Assembly (NCBI GenBank): GCA_025055175.1
Contig: JANWYT010000006.1
Span: 62,001-126,000 of the forward strand
Reading direction: 5' to 3'
Source of the DNA: Anaerolineae bacterium
GTDB taxonomy: Bacteria; Chloroflexota; Anaerolineae; Aggregatilineales; Phototrophicaceae
DNA length: 64,000 nucleotides
Below, one piece after another: positions 9,034-17,338 of the stretch; position 1 is the first letter of the stretch; every line of letters starts with the position of its first letter. The translations under genes and the position numbers were made by a program. The notes under the pieces were generated by a model that worked only from the letters and a program-made list of their open reading frames with translations, searched no databases and was not told the DNA's origin.

Positions 9034-10442
9034 AACATCGCTTTATCATCCTGATGATCCTCTGCTTGAGCTTGATTGGGAGGTCGAACAGTCAAGCCAC
9101 GCCCACCCCTGCTCCGCTCGGCTTGACAATCCACGTCCTCCAGCGTGGCGAAACGCTGGAAGGCCTAGCCCAGGCTTATGGCCTGAGCCTGGCTGATCTG
9201 CTGCGCCTCAACAGTTTGAGTGACGCGCAGTCTGTCCAGGTGGGTCAACGTTTGCTCGTGCCAGCTCAGATCATCGCTGACAGCCCCACCCAGCCCTACA
9301 TCGTCCAGCCCGGTGAGACGTTGGACAGCCTCGCCAACCGTTTCGGCTTGGCCATAGCAGAGCTGATCCAAATCAATGGCATCACCGATCCCAACCAAGT
9401 CTACAGCGGCCAGGTGATCCAGCTACCCAGCAGCGTTCAGCTGCCTGATGAAGTCACCAACGCAGGCACGCCCATCCTGCACACTGTTCAGCGCGGCGAG
9501 ACGCTCTTCCAGATTGCCCTGGCCTACGGCTCAACTGTCAGCGACTTGGTGAACGCCAATAGCATTGCCGACCCGACTCGTATCTTCGTTGGGCAACAGC
9601 TCATCATCCCTGTCCAGACGCGCGGCAGCGCGGCACAGGCTCTGCCCGCCCCGCTCACCAGTCTGCAAGTCGTCCCGCTGGCTTTCGTTGAAGGCGAGAC
9701 GGGAGTGCTGCGCTTCAGCACCAGCCAGCCTACGCAGATCAGCGGCACATTCCTAGAGCGCGAGCTACGCATCATCAGCGATGACGGCCTTCAGCACCTT
9801 GCTATCATCGGCGTGCCGCTGCTGACACCAGCGGGCATTTATCGTGTCTCGCTCCGCCTAGCTTCAAATAGCACAACAATCCCTTTCGCCTTCAACCTGC
9901 GCGTGCTAAGTGGCAGCTACGCCACCAGCAACTTGAACCTGTCACAGGAACAAATGGCCCTGCTTGCGCCAGCCGTTGAAGAATTCGAGCTTGGACTACT
10001 CACTAGAGTCACCACACCGTTCAACATTCGGCGTCTATACACGGCGCCCTTCAGCCTGCCGGCGGCGGCAGCCATGAACGCGCCTTTCGGCACGCGCCGC
10101 TCCTACAACGGTGGCGAAGTCAACCGCATCCACAATGGCGCCGACTTCGCCAGCGCGCCAGGCGCTCCTGTCTATGCTGCTGCTGCTGGTCGCGTCGTCC
10201 TGGCTGATTTGCTCAACATACGTGGCAATACCATCGTCCTCGATCACGGCTGGGGGGTATACAGCGTCTACGCCCATCTCAGCAGCATGAGCGTACAGCT
10301 CGGTGACAGTGTGCGCGTAGGACAGATCATCGGCGCTGCCGGCGCAACGGGCCGCGTCACAGGCCCACATTTGCATTGGGAAGTGTGGGTCAATGGAGTC
10401 TCGGTTAATCCTTTGCAATGGACACATCAAACGATCCCTTGA
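9030..10442 (+). CDS. Secreted LysM x3 / M23 metallopeptidase
   Basis: 470 residues with a signal peptide (FIILMILCLSLIGRSNSQA), then three LysM domains (IHVLQRGETLEGLA, YIVQPGETLDSLA, HTVQRGETLFQIA), a beta-rich middle part, and a C-terminal M23 (LytM/lysostaphin) domain. The zinc ligands and catalytic residues are visible in HNGADF (HxxxD) and HLHWE (HxH). M23 enzymes cut peptide cross-links of peptidoglycan, or act as activators if degenerate; the motifs here look intact. The only lysine is residue 2 in the signal peptide, so the mature protein has none. It is translationally coupled to the DUF192 gene. Confidence 0.92.
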   Translation: MKHRFIILMILCLSLIGRSNSQATPTPAPLGLTIHVLQRGETLEGLAQAYGLSLADLLRLNSLSDAQSVQVGQRLLVPAQIIADSPTQPYIVQPGETLDSLANRFGLAIAELIQINGITDPNQVYSGQVIQLPSSVQLPDEVTNAGTPILHTVQRGETLFQIALAYGSTVSDLVNANSIADPTRIFVGQQLIIPVQTRGSAAQALPAPLTSLQVVPLAFVEGETGVLRFSTSQPTQISGTFLERELRIISDDGLQHLAIIGVPLLTPAGIYRVSLRLASNSTTIPFAFNLRVLSGSYATSNLNLSQEQMALLAPAVEEFELGLLTRVTTPFNIRRLYTAPFSLPAAAAMNAPFGTRRSYNGGEVNRIHNGADFASAPGAPVYAAAAGRVVLADLLNIRGNTIVLDHGWGVYSVYAHLSSMSVQLGDSVRVGQIIGAAGATGRVTGPHLHWEVWVNGVSVNPLQWTHQTIP

Positions 10443-10449
10443 CGTTCCA

Positions 10450-10821
10450 TCAGCTTGCGTGCAAGAAACTTTCTATCGTCTCAAGCAATTCTTTGCGACT
10501 CACTGGCTTAGCCAGATAACCATCGCAACCAGCTTCCAAAAAGCGCTCACGGTCACCAAACATAGCATTCGCCGTGAGAGCGATCACCGGGATGTGCCGC
10601 AGAGCGGGATTAGCCTTAATCATCGAAGTCACCTGTACGCCGTCGATGTCGGGTAGGTTGATGTCCATCAGAATCAGATCAGGACGCCTCGTCCGAGCCA
10701 TCTCCAACCCAGTCGTGCCGTCCATTGCTTCCAGCATGTCGTAGCCTGCTGCGCTGAGCATTTTACGCACTAGACGCATGTTCTGAGGATTGTCGTCAAC
10801 ATAAAGGATGACAGCAGACAT
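10450..10821 (-). CDS. Stand-alone CheY/DivK-like response regulator receiver
   Basis: 123 residues consisting of a receiver domain only. The acidic pocket (YVDDN), phosphorylation aspartate (LILMDINLP), T/S position (IALTANAM) and KP motif (GYLAKPVS) are all present. There is no output domain, so it acts by protein contact, as DivK or CheY does, or within a phosphorelay. No histidine kinase lies nearby. It converges with the M23 gene. Confidence 0.93.
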   Translation of the reverse strand: MSAVILYVDDNPQNMRLVRKMLSAAGYDMLEAMDGTTGLEMARTRRPDLILMDINLPDIDGVQVTSMIKANPALRHIPVIALTANAMFGDRERFLEAGCDGYLAKPVSRKELLETIESFLHAS

Positions 10822-10896
10822 AGCTAACGATCTTTGGGTGGTGGTTCTTCTCTGATGACCATTATCTCCTTCGTGTGGTGTTAAGACAAGTTAAGG

Positions 10897-12090
10897 TTAA
10901 CGATTTTTGTCCGACCTTTGCCTGGCGCGCCACTGACGCCATAGACGACCTGGTGAGAAACGTCGCCAAAGTTGGCGTAACCCGCGCTGCCAGCGCACCA
11001 GGCGCGCGCGCCAGCGCGCCAATGTGTATTCCAGGACGCGCCGCTGCTTGACCAGGGTCGGCGCTTGCTTTAGGCGAGCGGGGATACCCCAGCGCAGCAC
11101 CAACGCTGCCCAAGCCAGGCCGCCGCCGAAGCCTACCATCACCAGGTGATCGCCCTCTTTCACGCGCCCCTGTTCGATGGCTTCACACAGGGCTATTGGG
11201 ATAGAGGCTGCCGAGGTGTTGCCATACTTGTCGACGTTGCTCATGAAGCGCGACTCGTCCAGCCTGAGCTTCTTGGCAACGCTAGCGATAATGCGCTGGT
11301 TCGCCTGATGCGGCACGATGAGACTCACGTCGTCTAGCGTCAGGCCAGCCTCTTCCACCGCTTGACGAATGCTTTCATCGACGACGCGCGTGGCAAATTT
11401 GAAGACTTCGCTGCCCGCCATGTACATGCGGTTGATCCTGTGGCCCTGTGCATCGCGCACGTTGTGCGTGGGGATCAACAGCACATCACAGCCTGCCCCA
11501 TCAGAGCGCAAGACGCTAGATAGTACACCACCTTCGTCTTCGCCTGCGCTCAGGACGACAGCCCCTGCCCCATCGCCGAAAAGAATGCACGTCCCGCGAT
11601 CTTGCCAATCTAGTACGCGGCTCATTGTCTCTGCGCCGATCACCAGCACATTTTGCGCGCTGCCGCTGCGAATGGCTTGCGTTGCCACGTCCAGGGCGTA
11701 GACGAAGCCGCTGCACGCTGCGCTCAGATCAAAAGCGCCTGCCCGCGTCGCCCCAAGCCAGTCTTGCACCAGGCTGGCAGTGCTGGGGAAGACGTGTTCA
11801 GGGGTAGAGGTCGCCACGATGATGAGGTCAAGTTCGCTGGCCAGCATGTTGGCCACCTCCAGCGCTGCTAGCGCTGCTTTGTGGGCTAGCGTCGCCGTCG
11901 ATTCGCTTTCGTTGGCAATGCGCCGCTCACGAATCCCGGTACGATCGCGGATCCATTCGTCACTAGTCTCCACCAGCGCAGCCAGATCATCGTTGGTCAT
12001 AACTCCAGACGGTACAGCCATGCCCCAACCGACGATATGGGCCGAGAGGCCCGTGCTGCGCCAAGCAGAGGGGCGTTTAGGCATAGCCAT
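10897..12090 (-). CDS. fabH: Beta-ketoacyl-ACP synthase III with basic C-terminal extension
   Basis: 397 residues; typical FabH is about 320-335. It condenses acetyl-CoA or a branched acyl-CoA with malonyl-ACP to begin fatty acid synthesis. The Cys-His-Asn triad is visible: Cys 126 in SAACSGF, His 261 in PHQANQR and Asn 291 in KYGNTSAAS. After the normal end near residue 340 comes a tail of about 55 residues very rich in Arg and Trp (LARWRARLVRW ... RLWRQWRARQR). Its reading frame begins inside fabF (14-base overlap), so the two are coupled. Confidence 0.93.
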   Translation of the reverse strand: MAMPKRPSAWRSTGLSAHIVGWGMAVPSGVMTNDDLAALVETSDEWIRDRTGIRERRIANESESTATLAHKAALAALEVANMLASELDLIIVATSTPEHVFPSTASLVQDWLGATRAGAFDLSAACSGFVYALDVATQAIRSGSAQNVLVIGAETMSRVLDWQDRGTCILFGDGAGAVVLSAGEDEGGVLSSVLRSDGAGCDVLLIPTHNVRDAQGHRINRMYMAGSEVFKFATRVVDESIRQAVEEAGLTLDDVSLIVPHQANQRIIASVAKKLRLDESRFMSNVDKYGNTSAASIPIALCEAIEQGRVKEGDHLVMVGFGGGLAWAALVLRWGIPARLKQAPTLVKQRRVLEYTLARWRARLVRWQRGLRQLWRRFSPGRLWRQWRARQRSDKNR

Positions 12091-13333
12091 CGTCCGTGTA
12101 GCGCCCTAGGATGATCGTCGCGTTGTGGCCGCCAAAGCCGAAGCCGTTGCTCATCACAACATCTACTCGGCGGGCAACGCCCACGTTCGGCGTATAATTC
12201 AAATCACAAGACGGATCAGGTGTGTCTAAGTTGATCGTGGGCGGGATGAAGTTGTCGCGGATGGCCATGATGCTGAAGATGGCTTCGATGGCGCCTGCCG
12301 CACCCAATAGATGACCCGTCATCGACTTGGTGGAGCTGATGGGAATGCTGTAAGCTACTTCGCCCAGAGCTAGCTTGATTGCTGTCGTCTCAGAGGTATC
12401 GTTGAGCGGCGTGCCTGTGCCGTGTGCGTTGATATAATCGAGGTCTTCAGGCTTCAATCTAGCTTCTTCAAGGGCCATCGTCATCGCGCGCGCTGCGCCT
12501 TCACCCGTCTCCATCGGAGCGGTAGGGTGGTAGGCATCGGAAGTGTGACCGTAGCCCAAGACCTCGGCGTAAATGCGCGCGCCGCGCGCCAGGGCATGTT
12601 CCAGGTCTTCCAGCACCAGCACCGCTGCGCCCTCGCCAGCCACGAAGCCATCGCGATCTGCGTCGAAGGGCCGCGAAGCTTTCTCTGGCTCATCGTTGCG
12701 CAGCGACAGGGCGCGCATGTTGTTGAAGCCTGCCATGCAAATCGCCACGATAGCTGCTTCGGTCGCGCCAGCCAGCATGACCTTCGCTTGACCGCGCCGA
12801 ATCACTTCCGCGGCTTCGCCAATGCAGTTGTTGCCGGTGGCGCAAGCGGTCGTCAGGCAGAAGTTAGGCCCGCGCAGGCCCAAATCCATCGACACGCGCC
12901 CGCTGCTGCTGTCGATGAGAATTTTGTTAATGGAGAAAGGGCTAATGGCCTTGTGGCCCTTGTCGATGAAAGTGCGCACCGCTTCATCCAACGACGCAAT
13001 GCCGCCCACGCCACTACCTATCACGCAGCCCACATCATCCCGATTGTGTGGTGTGATTGTCAGGCCGCTGTCCTCCAGCGCCTGGCGCGCCGCCACCATC
13101 GCAAACTGAGTTACGCGGTCGGTGCGGCGCGCTTCCCGATGCCCCAACAGAGCGTCAGCGTCGAAGCCCTTGACTTCTCCAGCAATTTTGTTAGCGATAA
13201 TAGACGTGTCAATCATCGTGATTAGGCCAATGCCGCTTTTGCCCGCGCGGGCATTTTGCCAGGACTCTTCTGGGGTGTTGCCCAACGGCGACACAGCTCC
13301 CAGGCCTGTAATCACAATCCGTCGTCTCTGCAT
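12077..13333 (-). CDS. fabF: Beta-ketoacyl-ACP synthase II
   Basis: 418 residues, the family length. It elongates acyl-ACP chains with malonyl-ACP. The Cys-His-His triad is visible: Cys 164 in TTACATGNN, then NAHGTGTPLND and TGHLLGAAG. The N-terminus RRRIVITGLGAVSPLG is canonical. A GAGGGAG ribosome-binding site precedes the ATG. Its end overlaps fabH by 14 bases; acpP and fabD are not next to it. Confidence 0.97.
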   Translation of the reverse strand: MQRRRIVITGLGAVSPLGNTPEESWQNARAGKSGIGLITMIDTSIIANKIAGEVKGFDADALLGHREARRTDRVTQFAMVAARQALEDSGLTITPHNRDDVGCVIGSGVGGIASLDEAVRTFIDKGHKAISPFSINKILIDSSSGRVSMDLGLRGPNFCLTTACATGNNCIGEAAEVIRRGQAKVMLAGATEAAIVAICMAGFNNMRALSLRNDEPEKASRPFDADRDGFVAGEGAAVLVLEDLEHALARGARIYAEVLGYGHTSDAYHPTAPMETGEGAARAMTMALEEARLKPEDLDYINAHGTGTPLNDTSETTAIKLALGEVAYSIPISSTKSMTGHLLGAAGAIEAIFSIMAIRDNFIPPTINLDTPDPSCDLNYTPNVGVARRVDVVMSNGFGFGGHNATIILGRYTDDGYA

Positions 13334-13440
13334 GGTTTTTCTCCCTCATGGTGTTCGAGTCGTCTGCCAACGCACAGCTCGCCCCCGACGACTCACTCTT
13401 TCAGCTAAAACCCAGGCAAGCCCAGGATGTTGCCATCTTA

Positions 13441-13449
13441 TGCTATAAT
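13441..13449 (+). promoter_or_regulatory. Extended -10 promoter element
   Basis: TGCTATAAT is a perfect extended -10 (TGn plus TATAAT) about 65 bases upstream of the ATG at 13514. The region at the -35 distance is poor, as is common for extended -10 promoters. Confidence 0.6.
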
Positions 13450-13513
13450 CGCTTCCGCGCAGTCCAAAGCGCAGCGCTCAACCTTCTTCTCGTCCTCTGC
13501 TCACCAGATTACG

Positions 13514-14473
13514 ATGATCCTCATCACCGGCGCAAGCGGTTTTATCGGACGACACGTCGTGCAGGCCCTGATGGCCGAGGGCTTGCCTTGCCGCGTTTAT
13601 CTGCCACCCTGGCGGCAGAGGCGGCTACCCTGGGATACTAATCACCCCAACGCACCAGCCATCGTCACAGGGACAATCCTGAATGAAGAAACCCTATTCC
13701 AAGCCACGAGTGGCGTTCACACCATCATCCATCTGGAAAATGCTTTGTGGTGGGGACGCCTGCGCGACTTAGAGCGCATTGAAGTCGCTGGCACGCGCCA
13801 GTTGTTGACAGCTGCGCGCTCGGCGCGCGTGGGCCGCATTGTCTACTTGAGCCAGCTAGGTGCTTCGCCCTCTTCAGCCTATGCGCTGCACCGTATCAAA
13901 GGCCAAGCCGAAGAGATTGTGCGTGGCAGTGGTCTAGCCTATACGATCCTACGACCTGGTATTGTCTACGGTCTAAACGACGCCTTCATCAGTCACATTG
14001 CGATGATGTTCAGCATCAACCCTTTTCTGTTCGCCATGCCAGGCGAAGGCGAAGTGGTGCTGCACCCTCTCTACATTGATGACTTGGTGCGGGCCATCCT
14101 AATAAGCCTGGAGTCGCTAGACGTGGTAGATCGCACTATCGAATTCGGCGGTATGGAGACTATCAGCTTGTTCGACTTGCTGCAAACGATCATGCGCGTG
14201 ACCAACATGCCGCGCCTGATCCTGCCTGTGCCGCCCTATCTGCTGCGCATCATCACTCGCTTATACAACCTGCTACTGCCTCGCACCCTGATGACGCCAC
14301 AGTGGTTGGACATTCTAGCGACCAACCGTACCGCCAAGCTGTCCAACACCTACGACTATTTCGGCTTTCAGCCGCGTCGTTTAGAAGATACCCTGCTCAC
14401 TTATCTTCCACGCCAGCGCCATTTTCTCAATCTGTTGCGCTATACTTTTCGCCGCCGTCCACGCGGCATTTGA
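13514..14473 (+). CDS. NAD(P)-dependent epimerase/dehydratase (atypical SDR, NDUFA9-like)
   Basis: 319 residues from ATG 13514. The Rossmann NAD(P) motif ITGASGFIGRHV is at the very N-terminus, which fixes the start. There is no classical YxxxK; SAYALHRIKGQAEEIV sits at that place, followed by YTILRPGIVYG, a pattern of atypical SDRs such as NDUFA9-like and NmrA-like proteins. The substrate cannot be deduced. It is the first gene after the extended -10 promoter and precedes the GNAT/MenC pair, with which it may be co-transcribed. Confidence 0.82.
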   Translation: MILITGASGFIGRHVVQALMAEGLPCRVYLPPWRQRRLPWDTNHPNAPAIVTGTILNEETLFQATSGVHTIIHLENALWWGRLRDLERIEVAGTRQLLTAARSARVGRIVYLSQLGASPSSAYALHRIKGQAEEIVRGSGLAYTILRPGIVYGLNDAFISHIAMMFSINPFLFAMPGEGEVVLHPLYIDDLVRAILISLESLDVVDRTIEFGGMETISLFDLLQTIMRVTNMPRLILPVPPYLLRIITRLYNLLLPRTLMTPQWLDILATNRTAKLSNTYDYFGFQPRRLEDTLLTYLPRQRHFLNLLRYTFRRRPRGI

Positions 14474-14490
14474 GAGGACATGACCGACAT

Positions 14491-15336
14491 ATGGGCGAAA
14501 TTCTCTACCGTACTCTGCGCTCTCCCGCTGAGATGGAGCAAGTCGTTGAATTGCAGAAGGGCTATTGGGGTGATGACGGCTTAGCGCTCGTCCCCTCTCA
14601 CATGCTGCTGTCCATCGCCAACTACGGTGGCCAGGTTGTCGGCGCATACGACGGAGATGAGCTGGTCGGCGTCCTGATCGGCTTCCTGGGAGCAGATATC
14701 GACGCCGACGATGCTCAGAGCGCTGCTGCGCGCCTACTGGTCATGAGCAAGCGCATGATCGTCCTACCCCAGTACCGCAGCCAAAAGATCGGAGAACATC
14801 TCAAGTGGCTTCAGCGCGACTATGCCCTACGACATGGCGTCCAGCTCATCACCTGGACGTTTGATCCACTCCTGGCGCGCAACGCCTATCTCAACCTGCA
14901 CAAGCTTGGTGCTGTTGGTCAGCGTTACCAGATCGACTACTTCGGGGCAAGCGCCTCTCATCCTACGCTCAGCGCGGATCGCCTAGTGGCCAACTGGTGG
15001 GTGCGTCATCCTCACGCCCAGCCCAACGCGCCGCGCCCCCTGCCCGACAACGCACAGTCTTTCAATCGTGTTCGGCCCTTCGGCGATTTCTCTGCACCAA
15101 GTGAGCTAGAAGGCCTGCAACGGCCCTGCTCTGCCTGGCTAGTCGAAATTCCTGCCGATTTTCCTGCTCTACAAAGCGTTGATCCCATGCTGGCGGCTGA
15201 TTGGCGCGCCCATATTCGCCAAGCGTTCACCGCGCTGTTGGAAGCAGGCTATCTGGCCAGCGACTTCCTGCGCCGCGATAACCGCACCTTCTACGTGTTC
15301 ACACCCGATGACGGCACATTCACACTGACCCCTTGA
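14491..15336 (+). CDS. GNAT-superfamily acetyltransferase-like protein (COG3375 type)
   Basis: 281 residues from ATG 14491, preceded by GAGAGGA about 12 bases away. The N-terminal part (RTLRSPAEMEQVVELQKGYWG ... GGQVVGAYDGDELVGVLIGF) and YRSQKIGEHLKWLQRDYAL look like a GNAT fold with its acetyl-CoA loop. To my knowledge this family often sits beside menC/N-acylamino-acid racemase genes, as here (12 bases apart). It may N-acylate an amino-acid-like substrate that the racemase then handles (inference). Confidence 0.78.
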   Translation: MGEILYRTLRSPAEMEQVVELQKGYWGDDGLALVPSHMLLSIANYGGQVVGAYDGDELVGVLIGFLGADIDADDAQSAAARLLVMSKRMIVLPQYRSQKIGEHLKWLQRDYALRHGVQLITWTFDPLLARNAYLNLHKLGAVGQRYQIDYFGASASHPTLSADRLVANWWVRHPHAQPNAPRPLPDNAQSFNRVRPFGDFSAPSELEGLQRPCSAWLVEIPADFPALQSVDPMLAADWRAHIRQAFTALLEAGYLASDFLRRDNRTFYVFTPDDGTFTLTP

Positions 15337-15348
15337 AGGACAACCCCT

Positions 15349-16497
15349 ATGCAACCCATCACCATCCAGGCTGTTCACTTGCACCCTGTCGCTCTGCCGC
15401 TGGTCGAACCGCTGCGCACCAGCTTCGGCGTCGAGCCGTTCAAATCTGCTATATTGTGCGAAGTCGTCACCAAAGAAGGCGTCATCGGCTGGGGCGAGTC
15501 CGCCGTTGCGCCCGCGCCTGGCTACGCCGGGGAGACGATGGCCACTGCCTATCATCTGCTCAAGCACTTCCTCGCTCCGTTGCTAATTAACAAGACGCTG
15601 TCCAGCCCCTACGATGCTCGCCCCATCTTGGCTTTCATCCGCGATAACAAGCACGCTCGCGCTGGCCTAGAGATGGCCGTTTGGGACGCTTTCGCCAAAG
15701 CCAACGGCTTGCGGTTAGCTGACCTATTCGCTCATTACCTGGGCCAGCCCTCCACCAACCGCGCTGTCGTCGGCGTGAGCATCGGTATTCAGCCCAGCGT
15801 TGAGGACACGCTCAAGATCATCCGCAAGCGCCTAGACCAGGGCTACAAGCGTATCAAGCTCAAGATTGAGCCAGGCTGGGACATAGAGCTGGCGCGAGGC
15901 GTCCGCGCCGTGCTACCCGACACCATGCTTATGCTAGACGCCAACAGCGCCTACAGACTAGAAGATGCTGATCATCTGGCCCAATTGGACGCCTTCAACC
16001 TCATCATGATCGAACAGCCCCTAGCCCACGACGACATTTACGAACACAGCAAATTGCAACCGCGCCTCAAGACGCCCATTTGCCTGGATGAGAGCGTCAA
16101 ATCAGCCAATGACCTGCGCTTGGCCCTGGAGCTGGGGGCAATCGGCGTCCTCAACCTGAAGCCAGCGCGCGTGGGTGGCTTCGCCGAGAGCCTAGACATG
16201 ATGGCCATCTGCGCTGAACGCGCCCTGCCGCTGTGGATCGGTGGCATGTTGGAGACGGGCATTGGACGCGCCGCCAACGTCGCCCTGGCTTCTTTGCCCC
16301 CTGTCACTCTGCCCTGCGACATCAGCGCCACCGATCGCTATTTCGCCCAAGACATCACCGAGCCGCCCTTCGTCCTGCAAGCCGACAGCACGCTCTCCGT
16401 CCCCGACGGCCTGGGAATCGGCGTCGAAGTACAGCGTGAACGCCTAGAAGCCGCCGTCGCGCTCTGGCAGGCCGAAGCCGACTATCCACTGGGTTAG
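15349..16497 (+). CDS. menC: o-Succinylbenzoate synthase / N-acylamino-acid racemase (enolase superfamily)
   Basis: 382 residues. The enolase-superfamily pattern is complete: KLKIEPGWD carries the first catalytic lysines (KxK), LMLDANSAY and IEQPL carry metal ligands, and CLDESVKS carries the second lysine and the third ligand region. The closest pattern is the MenC/NAAAR subgroup rather than dipeptide epimerase. With the adjacent acetyltransferase, an N-acylamino-acid racemase role is as likely as menaquinone synthesis; no other men genes are present. AAGGA lies 8 bases before the ATG. Confidence 0.85.
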   Translation: MQPITIQAVHLHPVALPLVEPLRTSFGVEPFKSAILCEVVTKEGVIGWGESAVAPAPGYAGETMATAYHLLKHFLAPLLINKTLSSPYDARPILAFIRDNKHARAGLEMAVWDAFAKANGLRLADLFAHYLGQPSTNRAVVGVSIGIQPSVEDTLKIIRKRLDQGYKRIKLKIEPGWDIELARGVRAVLPDTMLMLDANSAYRLEDADHLAQLDAFNLIMIEQPLAHDDIYEHSKLQPRLKTPICLDESVKSANDLRLALELGAIGVLNLKPARVGGFAESLDMMAICAERALPLWIGGMLETGIGRAANVALASLPPVTLPCDISATDRYFAQDITEPPFVLQADSTLSVPDGLGIGVEVQRERLEAAVALWQAEADYPLG

Positions 16498-16513
16498 CCT
16501 AGAGAGGTGCAAG

Positions 16514-17338
16514 ATGTTGTTTGAAGACGTTACCCTGGGTTTCATCGGCGCAGGCGTGATGGGATCAGCCATGATTCATGGCCTACTGGCCAAAGAACTG
16601 ATTCGGCCAGAGAACATCATTGCCTCTGATCCACACACTGAGAAGGCCGAAGAAATCGCCAACAAGTACGGCATTCGCGTCACCGAAGACAACTACGAAG
16701 CTGCTTCCCACGCCGATATTCTCGTCCTAGCCGTTAAGCCGCAAACGCTACACAAAGTCATGCAGCCTCTGCGCGGCAAAGTCGATCACTGCGCACTGAT
16801 CGTGAGCATCGTCGCCAGCATTAAAATGCAGACCATTGTCAATGAACTGCTCAATAGCCGCGTGGTGCGCAGTATGCCCAACACGCCGGCCCAGATTGGC
16901 GAAGGCATGACCGTCTGGACAGCCACCCGCGAAGTCGCAGAGCGCCAGCACCGCCAGGCAGCTGCCTTGTTAGGCGGATTCGGCGAACAGCTCTACGTAG
17001 ATGACGAACGCCTCTTGGACATGGCAACAGCCCTGAGCGGCTCTGGCCCGGCCTACGTCTTCCTGTTCATGGAGGCAATGATCGACGCTGGTGTACGCAT
17101 GGGCTTCAGCCACCGTGACGCCACTAAACTGGTGTTGCAGACGCTCAAGGGCTCAGCCGACTATGCCTTGAAGTCAGGTCAGCACCCAGCTATCTTGCGC
17201 AATCAGGTGACCAGTCCTGGCGGCACGACCGCTGCTGCACTCTACGAACTGGAGCGCACCCAGTTCCGCACCTCCATCGCCGAAGGTATTTGGGCAGCGT
17301 ATCAGCGCAGCCTAGCTCTGGGGCGCGATCAGGACTGA
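16514..17338 (+). CDS. proC: Pyrroline-5-carboxylate reductase
   Basis: 274 residues, the usual length. It reduces 1-pyrroline-5-carboxylate to proline with NAD(P)H. The Rossmann motif FIGAGVMGSAM is at residues 10-20, LAVKPQ and SMPNTPAQIGEG are family signatures, and the C-terminal VTSPGGTTAAALYELE is diagnostic of ProC. A GAGAGG lies just before the ATG. The last 10 bases overlap the convergent yqeC-mocA gene. Confidence 0.96.
   Translation: MLFEDVTLGFIGAGVMGSAMIHGLLAKELIRPENIIASDPHTEKAEEIANKYGIRVTEDNYEAASHADILVLAVKPQTLHKVMQPLRGKVDHCALIVSIVASIKMQTIVNELLNSRVVRSMPNTPAQIGEGMTVWTATREVAERQHRQAAALLGGFGEQLYVDDERLLDMATALSGSGPAYVFLFMEAMIDAGVRMGFSHRDATKLVLQTLKGSADYALKSGQHPAILRNQVTSPGGTTAAALYELERTQFRTSIAEGIWAAYQRSLALGRDQD

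Noticed and set aside
12422-13225. Long plus-strand open frame opposite fabF
   Set aside because: It is antisense to a complete fabF with intact catalytic residues and shows no recognisable domain; long antisense frames are common in high-GC coding DNA.
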